Shown: one piece after another, positions 1 through 6,159 of the stretch
How positions within the stretch are numbered: the first letter of the stretch is position 1
Layout of the letters: each line of letters opens with the position of its first letter
Notes under the pieces: model-generated
Told to the model about the DNA's origin: nothing
The model's database searches: none
Seen by the model: the letters and a program-made list of their open reading frames with translations, nothing else
Position numbers and translations under genes: made by a program
Assembly (NCBI GenBank): GCA_905373625.1
Contig: CAJPTS010000093.1
Span: 1-7,138 of the forward strand
DNA length: 7,138 bases
Origin: Bacteroidia bacterium
Lineage (GTDB): Bacteria; Bacteroidota; Bacteroidia; Bacteroidales; CAJPTX01
Reading direction: 5' to 3'

Positions 1-2007
1 CATAAAGAGGGACAGGTGGAGATTATATATCCGTTTGGCGACTCTGCTCAGAATGTACACATCACTCTGCGCGACACGTCGGGGCTCGCTACAAACATCA
101 ATTACATCGCACACCGCAATTTCAACGAAGAAGAAATACTAGAACCGTTTCTACTTCGTGCCGACACTACTGGGAAAGTAAACTATGTGGTGGGGATTTC
201 TGTCCCCGTACATGACACCGCCGATCGCGCCGTTGGTATCGTGGCTATAAATAGACCCGTGGCTTATTATAACAAGAAGTTTGCAGAATATCACCCCTAC
301 AATGATATGAGCCTCTTTCTCTTTTCAGGCGAGATGAAAGTGATCTCTGGTCCTGAAGAGGAGCTTGTAGGTCAAGATGCGGAGAATATCCTAACAGAGG
401 TGCCACATTTTACAGATAAGGTACTACTCATGCGCCAAGGTGCGCTGCTTGCGGAATCTTATACCAGTCCTATGACCCGCCAAGAGTCATTCCTTTTCAG
501 TGCACCCGTAAAGGTTGGCAACATGCGTCAGGTCTGGACTCTCTGTCTTTTAGTAAGCCGCGACAGTCTTCTCTCGTTTTCAGATGCCACGCTCCATCTA
601 ACGCTTTGGCTATCGCTTGCAGGCTTCGTCTTTATTTTGATAGTTCTGCTTTGGCTGTCTTCCCGCATCGGAGGCGCATTAGCCAATATTAGTAAGACAC
701 TCGAGGCGCTTTCATTAGGTCATATCGAAGCAAAATACCGATTGAAGTACCGTACAGGAGACGAGATCGAGACCATAGCGACGTCTGTAAACGAGTTGCT
801 AGATAACATGGAGGCAAAGGCTAGTTTTGCACAAGCAATTGGGCGCGGCGAACAAGATACTGAGTATCATGCAAAGGCTGATGATATGCTAGGGCAGAGC
901 CTCCTAGAAATGCAAAATAGCTTAAAAGCCGCCAAAGCTCGCGAATTAGTACAGCGGGAGCAGGAAGAACAACAAGCATGGGCCACAAAAGGACTTGCAC
1001 TCTTTTCCGAATACATGCGTGTGGAGACTAGCGATATTGTAGGTTTTACTTATGACATTCTCCACCACCTCTCACAATATGTACAAGCCGACATCGGCGC
1101 CGTTTACTTGGTAGAGAAGGACGATGAGGGGAATAGTACTCTTGCTCTCACCTCCTCTTATGCCTACGCTGTACGTAAATATAAGACCGCTCAATTTGAG
1201 ATTGGCGAGGGGCTAGTAGGGCGCTGTGCACTAGAGCAAAAACGCATTTACATCACTGATTTGCCCAAAGGGTACGTAAAAATCTGCTCGGGCTTGGGAC
1301 ACGACGACCCGAGTGCGCTACTGTTAGTGCCAATTCTTATGAACGATGCACTCCAAGGTGTACTAGAACTCGCGCGCTTTGGCGAATTTAAAGAGTACGT
1401 TATCCGTTTTATAGAGAACGTTATGGGCAGTTTCGCTGCCACGCTGGTAGCGCTGCGAAATAATATTCAGACGCAACAACTGCTGCAAGAAGCACGCATA
1501 CGCTCCGAAGAGATCAGTGCGCAGGAAGAAGAAATGCGCCAGAATATGGAAGAGCTCCAGACCATACAGGAAGACTCGGCACGAAAGACAGCTGAGATGG
1601 AGAGTCTAAATCGCGCCATGCAAAGTGCCTGCTGCCTAGTAGAATACGATACACGCGGCTACCTCACATACGCAAATAACGAGTACTTGTCCTTGCTACG
1701 AATCTCGTTATCAGAGATCCAGAACCATCACCACAGTGAGGGGCTAGACATAAAGTCGGAGAATTCAAAACAATACCAAAACTTCTGGCAAGATATACTA
1801 AACGGGCAAGTGAAGCGCAATGTGCGCAACGTTGTCCGACGCAATGGTATCGAACTCACCTTTACAGAGACGTACGCGCCCATATTTGATCAACACGGCG
1901 ATGTGGTAAAGATTCTCAAGATAGCATTTAACATCTCTGATTATATCACCCCGCAAGAGGAAAACACTAACGATCGCGTCGAGAACGTCCACATAGAGGC
2001 GGAATAA
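1..2007 (+). CDS. Membrane sensor protein with Cache-like, HAMP, GAF and PAS domains, no output domain (5' partial)
   Basis: The frame is open to base 1 (it reads HKEGQVEII), so the true start lies left of the window; the GTG at 16 is probably internal. Numbering from that GTG, residues 1-190 look like the distal part of a periplasmic double-Cache sensor, with the typical 'VVGISVPVHD...AVGIVAI' pattern. One membrane helix lies at about 195-217, followed by HAMP (about 215-270), a helical linker, GAF (about 330-480), a Glu/Gln-rich coiled coil (about 484-535, 'SAQEEEMRQNMEELQ') and PAS (about 536-643). The protein ends 20 residues after PAS. There is no histidine kinase, GGDEF, chemotaxis signalling or HTH domain, so it must signal through a partner or act by binding. 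The ligands of Cache, GAF and PAS cannot be read from sequence. rarA starts 2 bases downstream, suggesting co-transcription. The domain calls are firm; the biological role is unknown. Confidence 0.85.
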   Translation, partial: HKEGQVEIIYPFGDSAQNVHITLRDTSGLATNINYIAHRNFNEEEILEPFLLRADTTGKVNYVVGISVPVHDTADRAVGIVAINRPVAYYNKKFAEYHPYNDMSLFLFSGEMKVISGPEEELVGQDAENILTEVPHFTDKVLLMRQGALLAESYTSPMTRQESFLFSAPVKVGNMRQVWTLCLLVSRDSLLSFSDATLHLTLWLSLAGFVFILIVLLWLSSRIGGALANISKTLEALSLGHIEAKYRLKYRTGDEIETIATSVNELLDNMEAKASFAQAIGRGEQDTEYHAKADDMLGQSLLEMQNSLKAAKARELVQREQEEQQAWATKGLALFSEYMRVETSDIVGFTYDILHHLSQYVQADIGAVYLVEKDDEGNSTLALTSSYAYAVRKYKTAQFEIGEGLVGRCALEQKRIYITDLPKGYVKICSGLGHDDPSALLLVPILMNDALQGVLELARFGEFKEYVIRFIENVMGSFAATLVALRNNIQTQQLLQEARIRSEEISAQEEEMRQNMEELQTIQEDSARKTAEMESLNRAMQSACCLVEYDTRGYLTYANNEYLSLLRISLSEIQNHHHSEGLDIKSENSKQYQNFWQDILNGQVKRNVRNVVRRNGIELTFTETYAPIFDQHGDVVKILKIAFNISDYITPQEENTNDRVENVHIEAE

Positions 2008-2009
2008 AG

Positions 2010-3293
2010 ATGAAGGACTTTCGCCCCTTGGCGGAACGCATGCGACCGCATAACCTGTCAGAATATGCAGGTCAGGCGCATTTAGTTGGCACAGACGGTG
2101 TAATCCGTCAGATGCTTGCCAGCGGTCAGATCACTCCATTTATTCTTTGGGGACCACCTGGTGTTGGTAAAACCACCTTGGCACGCATCGTAGCCGAATC
2201 CCTAAAAAGAACCTTTTATGTACTCAGTGCCGTAACGTCGGGTGTGAAGGATGTACGCGAGGTTCTTGAAAAGGCTAAAAGTGAAAAACTCTTTGCCAAA
2301 GATGCTCCCGTACTTTTCATAGACGAGATCCATAGGTTCAATAAATCACAACAGGATTCGCTTCTAGGGGCTGTAGAGCGCGGAGAAGTGGCTCTTATTG
2401 GTGCAACTACCGAGAACCCCTCCTTCGAAGTTATTTCGCCCCTTCTGTCGCGTTGCCAAGTGTACATATTACAACCTTTAGATACTGCCGACCTCAGAAA
2501 GTTGGTGGCGCGCGCACTCCACGAAGACGAACTACTGAAAACGGTTACGTTTGAATTCCGAGAAGACGAGGCATTATACCTATTTGCTGACGGCGACGGA
2601 CGCAAGCTACTAAACATACTAGAACTGCTCTATAATGCTCGTACTAGCGATGTAGTAGAGGTCACAAATGCGCTCGTGGAACGCCTCTTACAGCAGCGCT
2701 CACCCCGATACGACAAAAGCGGTGAGATGCACTACGACTGTATTTCGGCGTTCATCAAGTCCGTGCGTGGGAGTGATCCGCAAGCAGCCGTGTATTGGAT
2801 GGCACGGATGTTAGCCGCTGGCGAAGACCCCGTTTTTATTGCACGCCGCCTCGTTATCCTAGCAGCCGAGGACATCGGTTTGGCAAACCCAAATGCATTG
2901 CTGATTGCCAATGCCGCAATGAGCGCCGTACAGAATATCGGGATGCCCGAGGCACGCATTGTATTATCCGAAGCCGCATTATTCTTAGCTTCTGCTGAAA
3001 AGAGTAATTCAGCTTACAACGCCATAGATGCGGCTCTAACTTACGTAAGTAATGAACCCCCACACAGTGTTCCACTTCACTTGCGTAATGCACCCACAAA
3101 ACTGATGAAAGACGCTGGATACTCCGACGGCTATCTATATGCACACGCCTACCCTCATCATTTTGTAGAATTAGAGTTCTTACCCGCAGGTATGGAAGGC
3201 ACAGTCTTTTACTTCCCACAAGACAATCCGCGCGAACGCGAGATGGCTACCATCCACAAACGGCGGTGGGGGAACAAATATAAACTCGAATAG
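2010..3293 (+). CDS. rarA: Replication-associated recombination AAA+ ATPase RarA (MgsA)
   Basis: RarA is a cytoplasmic AAA+ ATPase related to clamp loaders and eukaryotic WRNIP1. It acts at stalled replication forks and gaps and binds single-strand DNA ends and SSB. At 427 residues it is full length (E. coli about 447). Visible motifs are Walker A GPPGVGKT (48-55), Walker B VLFIDEIHRF (101-110), sensor 1 GATTEN (131-136), the arginine finger in LLSRCQ (145-150) and sensor 2 around GDGRKLLNILE (195-205). The C-terminal tetramerisation region follows, with the family signature 'YDCISAFIKSVRGSDPQAA' (242-260) and 'AAEDIGLANP' (285-294). The N-terminus 'RPLAERMRPHNLSEYAGQ' is the usual family start, which supports the ATG at 2010. 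Only a weak GAGG (1996-1999) precedes it. It begins 2 bases after the sensor gene, so translation may be coupled. The next gene is 108 bases away. Nothing appears broken. Confidence 0.96.
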   Translation: MKDFRPLAERMRPHNLSEYAGQAHLVGTDGVIRQMLASGQITPFILWGPPGVGKTTLARIVAESLKRTFYVLSAVTSGVKDVREVLEKAKSEKLFAKDAPVLFIDEIHRFNKSQQDSLLGAVERGEVALIGATTENPSFEVISPLLSRCQVYILQPLDTADLRKLVARALHEDELLKTVTFEFREDEALYLFADGDGRKLLNILELLYNARTSDVVEVTNALVERLLQQRSPRYDKSGEMHYDCISAFIKSVRGSDPQAAVYWMARMLAAGEDPVFIARRLVILAAEDIGLANPNALLIANAAMSAVQNIGMPEARIVLSEAALFLASAEKSNSAYNAIDAALTYVSNEPPHSVPLHLRNAPTKLMKDAGYSDGYLYAHAYPHHFVELEFLPAGMEGTVFYFPQDNPREREMATIHKRRWGNKYKLE

Positions 3294-3401
3294 AATAAAC
3301 TACTGCCCGCACGGCTCTCGAAAAACGCTATTTGAGATATCTCATGAGACACGGTTCTAATTTCCAGTTACGATCAAAACAGTTTGCTGCTCAATTTTGC
3401 A
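3294..3401. other. rarA-kdsA intergenic gap
   Basis: This 108-base gap separates two co-oriented genes. I see no stem-loop with a T tract that would end rarA transcription, and no good Bacteroidetes promoter match (TAnnTTTG with an upstream TTTG at the right spacing) before kdsA. The best -7-like match, CAATTTTG, sits almost on the kdsA start codon and has no -33 partner. The gap holds a 12-base perfect palindrome, TGAGATATCTCA (3333-3344), overlapped by CTCATGAG (3341-3348). It could be a dimeric regulator site or chance. Confidence 0.4.
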
Positions 3402-4229
3402 ATGAATAAACAAGAAATTTTTCACGCTATACCACAGCTCCAGCATTATACAGGCACGGAGTTACTGCTTTTGGCAGGACCGTGTGTAGTAGAAGGACGC
3501 GATATAACCCTTCGTATAGCCGAGACGCTGGCTACCATCTGCAACGAACTGCGCTACCCTCTTGTATTCAAGGCTTCGTATCGTAAAGCCAACCGCTCAC
3601 GCGCCGATTCGTTTACAGGCATTGGAGACGACGAGGCGCTTCGCATATTAGAAGAAGTAAAACAGACTTTTGGCTTACCTCTTATAACTGATGTACACGA
3701 GGTGACTGAAATAGAGAGCGTGGCGCAAGTGGTCGATATTCTTCAGATCCCAGCATTTCTATGCAGACAGACCGAGCTCCTGCAAACCGCAGGACGTTCG
3801 CAACGCGTGGTAAATATTAAGAAAGGACAGTTTGTCGCCCCAGATGCTATGCGCTTCGCAGCAGAGAAGGTTCGCCTAACGGGCAATGATAAGGTGATGC
3901 TTACCGAGCGCGGAACCACTTTCGGCTATACGGATCTCGTGGTGGACTTCCGTGGCATTCCCGTGATGCAAGCTACTGGCTGTCCCGTAATCCTAGATGT
4001 CACCCATTCGTTACAAGAGCCTAACCAAACTAGCGGCGTAACGGGAGGACGTCCTGCACTCATTGAGTACATGGCACGCCTAGGAGTAGCCGCAAGGGTA
4101 GACGGTCTTTTCTTTGAAACACACCCGAACCCAGCGCAAGCCCTGTCAGACGGAGCAAATATGTTACCACTAGACAGAGTTAAGGGCATGCTTACCGAAT
4201 TAAAAAAGCTCTTGGCACTAAATGCTTAA
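3402..4229 (+). CDS. kdsA: 3-deoxy-8-phosphooctulonate synthase (Kdo-8-phosphate synthase), metal-dependent class
   Basis: KdsA condenses phosphoenolpyruvate with arabinose 5-phosphate to give Kdo-8-phosphate, the precursor of the Kdo sugar of the LPS inner core. Family blocks in this 275-residue TIM-barrel protein are LLLAGPCVVE (22-31), FKASYRKANRS (56-66), ITDVHE (95-100), QIPAFLCRQTELL (115-127), NIKKGQF (138-144), ERGTTFGY (169-176), LDVTHSLQ (198-205) and FFETHPNP (237-244). Cys28, His202, Glu239 and Asp250 (LSDGAN) align with the metal ligands of the Aquifex-type enzyme (Cys, His, Glu, Asp). E. coli-type metal-independent enzymes have Asn at the Cys position. So this should be a metalloenzyme; that is inference from motifs. 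I chose ATG 3402 over an in-frame TTG at 3384, which would add only MLLNFA before a normal N-terminus. cinA overlaps the end by 8 bases, implying one transcript and coupled translation. Confidence 0.96.
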   Translation: MNKQEIFHAIPQLQHYTGTELLLLAGPCVVEGRDITLRIAETLATICNELRYPLVFKASYRKANRSRADSFTGIGDDEALRILEEVKQTFGLPLITDVHEVTEIESVAQVVDILQIPAFLCRQTELLQTAGRSQRVVNIKKGQFVAPDAMRFAAEKVRLTGNDKVMLTERGTTFGYTDLVVDFRGIPVMQATGCPVILDVTHSLQEPNQTSGVTGGRPALIEYMARLGVAARVDGLFFETHPNPAQALSDGANMLPLDRVKGMLTELKKLLALNA

Positions 4230-5451
4230 AAACAGAGTTTCTATCGTGGCTGTCGGTACGGAGCTCACTACAGGTTTTGTGCGCGACACCAATATGTACT
4301 ACCTCACCCGTGCTTTAGATGATCTGGGGTTAGAAGTTTGTAGCGCCACGATGCTACCAGACGACCATGCTCTGATGCGCTCTGTTATTACCGAAGCCAT
4401 GCAACGCAGTCAGGTAGTGCTAGTAACGGGGGGGCTCGGTCCTACGGAAGATGATTTTACCAAAGAGGTTCTTCTTGACCTTTTTGGTGGCGAGTACCGC
4501 GAGGACGAAAAGACACTAGAACGTATAAAGGAACTCCTTGCACGTCGGAATTTGCCACTAACAGAGATCAATCGTCGGCAAGCCTTTGTGCCTAGCAGTG
4601 CCGAAGTGCTGCCCAATGCTTTTGGTATGGCGCCTGCCACCCTCTTTCATTACGACGGGGGAATCTTAGTCAGCATGCCTGGTGTGCCATCAGAGATGCG
4701 CGGCATTTTTGAAACAGAACTACGCCCACGTCTAGCTGCGTGGACGGGGCAAATAAAACACAAACAACTCTATGTGTTTGGCGTTGCGGAATCTATTCTC
4801 TCAGCACGACTCCGCAGTTGGAGTACTGCATTACCGCAAGGCATGGCTTTGGCTTACCTCCCCTCAATGGGTAACGTTTGCTTACGTATTAGCTATAACC
4901 TAGCTCTTGTATCGCAAGATGTTACCTCGGAGCATCTACACACGCTGTACACACTATTAGAAGGCGAAAAGATATTAGAGACCAACTTATCTTTCCCCGC
5001 ATATATTGTACAAACTCTGACAAGAATAGGTAAAACACTCGCCGTAGCCGAGAGCTGCACGGGTGGTCTTGTCTCTGGGAAAATAACGAGCGTATCAGGC
5101 GCTTCCAAAGTCTTTTGTGGCGGCATCTGTACCTATACAGACACCCTGAAAGAGCGCGAGCTGCGGATACCCAAGACTCTCCTAGAGAAATACACGGCAG
5201 TTAGTACTCCTGTAGCCGAAGCCATGGCACGTGCGGTACGCGAGAAGTTTGGCAGTACATACGGGGTAGCCACGACGGGGTACATGGAAATGGAAGGAGG
5301 AGCGAATGTAACTGGCGAAGTATACATTGGTATTGCCGACGCGCAGACCGTCTCGGCACATCACTTCATCCTCAATCAGAACCGCATAGGCAACCAAGAG
5401 TGGAGCGTAGAGAGGGCTATCACGCAGTTTTTGCTAACACTACTAGATTGA
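4222..5451 (+). CDS. cinA: CinA family protein (competence/damage-inducible; putative nicotinamide-nucleotide amidase)
   Basis: This is a full-length two-domain CinA of 409 residues (family usually about 400-430). The N-terminal MoCF/COG1058 domain (about 5-170) shows VGTELTTGFVRDTN (11-24), GGLGPTEDD (70-78) and PGVPSEM (153-159). In characterised homologues this domain hydrolyses ADP-ribose-type pyrophosphates. The C-terminal PncC-like domain (about 255-409) has AESCTGG (275-281) with the expected catalytic Ser277, the YTDTLK segment with Lys310, and the VSTPVAEAMA helix (327-336). In homologues it deamidates NMN to nicotinate mononucleotide in NAD salvage. Oddity: where PncC proteins usually read G-I-A-G-P...PVGTV, this one reads TTGYMEMEGGANVTGEV (351-367), about 3 residues shorter and lacking the AGP and PVG parts. 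Amidase activity is therefore likely but not certain. The start at 4222 lies inside the end of kdsA (8-base overlap) with no Shine-Dalgarno, so it is probably translationally coupled. Confidence 0.93.
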   Translation: MLKNRVSIVAVGTELTTGFVRDTNMYYLTRALDDLGLEVCSATMLPDDHALMRSVITEAMQRSQVVLVTGGLGPTEDDFTKEVLLDLFGGEYREDEKTLERIKELLARRNLPLTEINRRQAFVPSSAEVLPNAFGMAPATLFHYDGGILVSMPGVPSEMRGIFETELRPRLAAWTGQIKHKQLYVFGVAESILSARLRSWSTALPQGMALAYLPSMGNVCLRISYNLALVSQDVTSEHLHTLYTLLEGEKILETNLSFPAYIVQTLTRIGKTLAVAESCTGGLVSGKITSVSGASKVFCGGICTYTDTLKERELRIPKTLLEKYTAVSTPVAEAMARAVREKFGSTYGVATTGYMEMEGGANVTGEVYIGIADAQTVSAHHFILNQNRIGNQEWSVERAITQFLLTLLD

Positions 5452-5477
5452 TACTGTCCTAAAAAAGTGTGTAAGCT
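5450..5477 (+). repeat. Possible solitary IS256-family terminal inverted repeat (remnant)
   Basis: The stretch has GATA at 5450-5453, GTCC at 5456-5459, an A-rich core, and TGTGTAA at 5468-5474. These elements have the same order and spacing as the ends of IS256-type insertion sequences as I remember them (GATA..GTCC..A/T-rich..TGTGTAAA). The outer tip would be the GA of the cinA TGA stop, with the element interior to the right. No second inverted end and no transposase lie in the window: the rpsT terminator starts only about 30 bases further on. If real, it is a remnant. A chance match in AT-rich intergenic DNA is a serious alternative. Confidence 0.3.
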
Positions 5478-5507
5478 CCAGATTTATGAACTTTGAATTG
5501 TCAAATT

Positions 5508-5540
5508 AAAACAAAAAAAGGACACCTTGCGGGTGTCCTT
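5508..5540 (-). terminator. Rho-independent terminator of the tRNA-Glu/rpsT unit
   Basis: A perfect 9-base-pair stem (AAGGACACC at 5518-5526 with GGTGTCCTT at 5532-5540) closes a 5-base loop. Read on the minus strand, the stem runs directly into TTTTTTT, then G, then TTTT. It begins 23 bases after the rpsT stop codon. On the plus strand the stem is followed by CAAATAG rather than a T tract, so it should not be an efficient terminator for the converging cinA transcript. Confidence 0.92.
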
Positions 5541-5563
5541 CAAATAGCTCAACAAAATACTCT

Positions 5564-5821
5564 TTACGCGCGTAATGCGTTCGCGTGCAAAGCCAAGGAA
5601 GATTTGATATTAGCCGCTTTGTTACGATGAATGATATTCATCTTTACCAGCTTGTCTAATTGCCGCATTGCTAAGGGCAATTTAGCATCCACTACTGCAC
5701 TATCTTTCGAAGCACGGATGGAACGAACTAAGTTACGCGCTGTCTTTGCGTAGTAACGGTTGTGTAACCGACGTTTTTCATTCTGACGCACGCGCTTCTT
5801 TGCCGACTTAATATTTGCCAT
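5564..5821 (-). CDS. rpsT: 30S ribosomal protein S20
   Basis: S20 is a primary 16S rRNA-binding protein of the small ribosomal subunit body. The 85-residue basic product is close to the usual 85-90. It begins with the family signature MANIKSAKKRVRQNEKRR, continues with RNLVRSIRAS, and ends with the helical segment around HRNKAANIKSSLALHANAL. The ATG at 5821 gives exactly the conserved N-terminus. The untranslated stretch before it is U-rich (TTTTATTTTTTGAG) with no Shine-Dalgarno, as is common in Bacteroidetes. It lies 30 bases downstream of the tRNA-Glu 3' end, with a promoter upstream of the tRNA and a terminator just after rpsT. Processing of the tRNA should therefore create the 5' end of the rpsT mRNA. 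Confidence 0.98.
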   Translation of the reverse strand: MANIKSAKKRVRQNEKRRLHNRYYAKTARNLVRSIRASKDSAVVDAKLPLAMRQLDKLVKMNIIHRNKAANIKSSLALHANALRA

Positions 5822-5851
5822 CTCAAAAAATAAAACTCTGTTCCAAATTCG

Positions 5852-5923
5852 TAGCCCGTAGCGGAATCGAACCGCTGTTACAAGGATGAAAACCTTGCGT
5901 CCTAACCCCTAGACGAACGGGCC
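5852..5923 (-). tRNA. tRNA-Glu (anticodon TTC)
   Basis: The 72-base cloverleaf folds completely. The acceptor is GGCCCGT with ACGGGCT (first pair G-U), with A as discriminator base. The D arm is GTCT/GGAC. The anticodon stem CAAGG/CCTTG holds the loop TTTTCAT with anticodon TTC (5890-5888). The variable loop is TAAC, and the T arm AGCGG/CCGCT has loop TTCGATT. CCA is not encoded, so it must be added after transcription. A leader of about 25 bases separates it from the predicted transcription start, and rpsT follows 30 bases downstream. Confidence 0.98.
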
Positions 5924-5954
5924 ACATGTATTCTTGTAAACCCTAACCCGATTG

Positions 5955-5985
5955 CAAAGGTATAACTCTTTTTTCGTTTGACAAA
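5955..5985 (-). promoter_or_regulatory. Bacteroidetes-type primary sigma promoter for tRNA-Glu/rpsT
   Basis: On the minus strand, TTTG (5985-5982) is followed after exactly 19 bases by TACCTTTG (5962-5955). Together these match the Bacteroidetes sigma-ABfr consensus TTTG-N19-TAnnTTTG without mismatch. The start of transcription should fall a few bases downstream, near 5948, about 25 bases before the mature tRNA 5' end. The A-rich spacer and position directly upstream of a tRNA make this the best-supported regulatory site in the window. Confidence 0.88.
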
Positions 5986-6159
5986 ATGTGTGCCGATGTC
6001 TTACATACACGATTCTAGAAATATGCACAGTATCAGGATCATATGATATTCCGACACCAATTATTTTGCCAAAGTAAATGCCGTAAAAAGCAAAATGAAG
6101 AGATCAAATGCCGCGATTCTGACATATTACCTCCTACTGCTTACAACAAATCTGATGCA
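5986..6159. other. Intergenic region upstream of the tRNA-Glu promoter
   Basis: Apart from the doubtful small frame at 6125-6039, this AT-rich stretch holds no gene I recognise. It contains a direct repeat AAATGCCG (6076-6083 and 6106-6113, exactly 30 bases apart) and a 10-base palindrome ATCATATGAT (6038-6047). I see no stem-loop with a T tract to end transcription from the minus-strand genes, so some read-through into the tRNA-Glu/rpsT unit is possible. Confidence 0.4.
6039..6125 (-). CDS. Possible 28-residue small protein after the methyltransferase-like gene
   Basis: A perfect AGGAGG (6135-6130, minus strand) stands 4 bases before an ATG at 6125. The ATG opens 28 codons (MSESRHLISS..., ending NNWCRNII) to a TGA at 6041-6039. 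The frame begins 34 bases after the stop of the preceding minus-strand gene, so it could be the last gene of that unit. The product has a hydrophobic stretch with two Cys and two Trp but no recognisable domain. Strong Shine-Dalgarno sites are uncommon in Bacteroidetes and the spacing is a little short, so the match may be chance. Confidence 0.2.
   Translation of the reverse strand: MSESRHLISSFCFLRHLLWQNNWCRNII

Noticed and set aside
2216..3219. Several minus- and plus-strand frames within rarA
   Set aside because: All lie across strongly conserved RarA motifs and have shadow-like Ser/Arg-rich translations.
3384..3401. TTG start for kdsA adding six residues
   Set aside because: The ATG at 3402 gives a normal length and N-terminus; the TTG has no ribosome binding site or family support.
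5518..5540. Hairpin as a bidirectional terminator also serving cinA
   Set aside because: On the plus strand it is followed by CAAATAG, not a T tract, so an intrinsic terminator is only supported for the minus strand.
6076..6113. Direct repeat AAATGCCG spaced 30 bases as an operator pair
   Set aside because: Only 8 bases long, two copies, and both lie at some distance from the only clear promoter; chance is likely.
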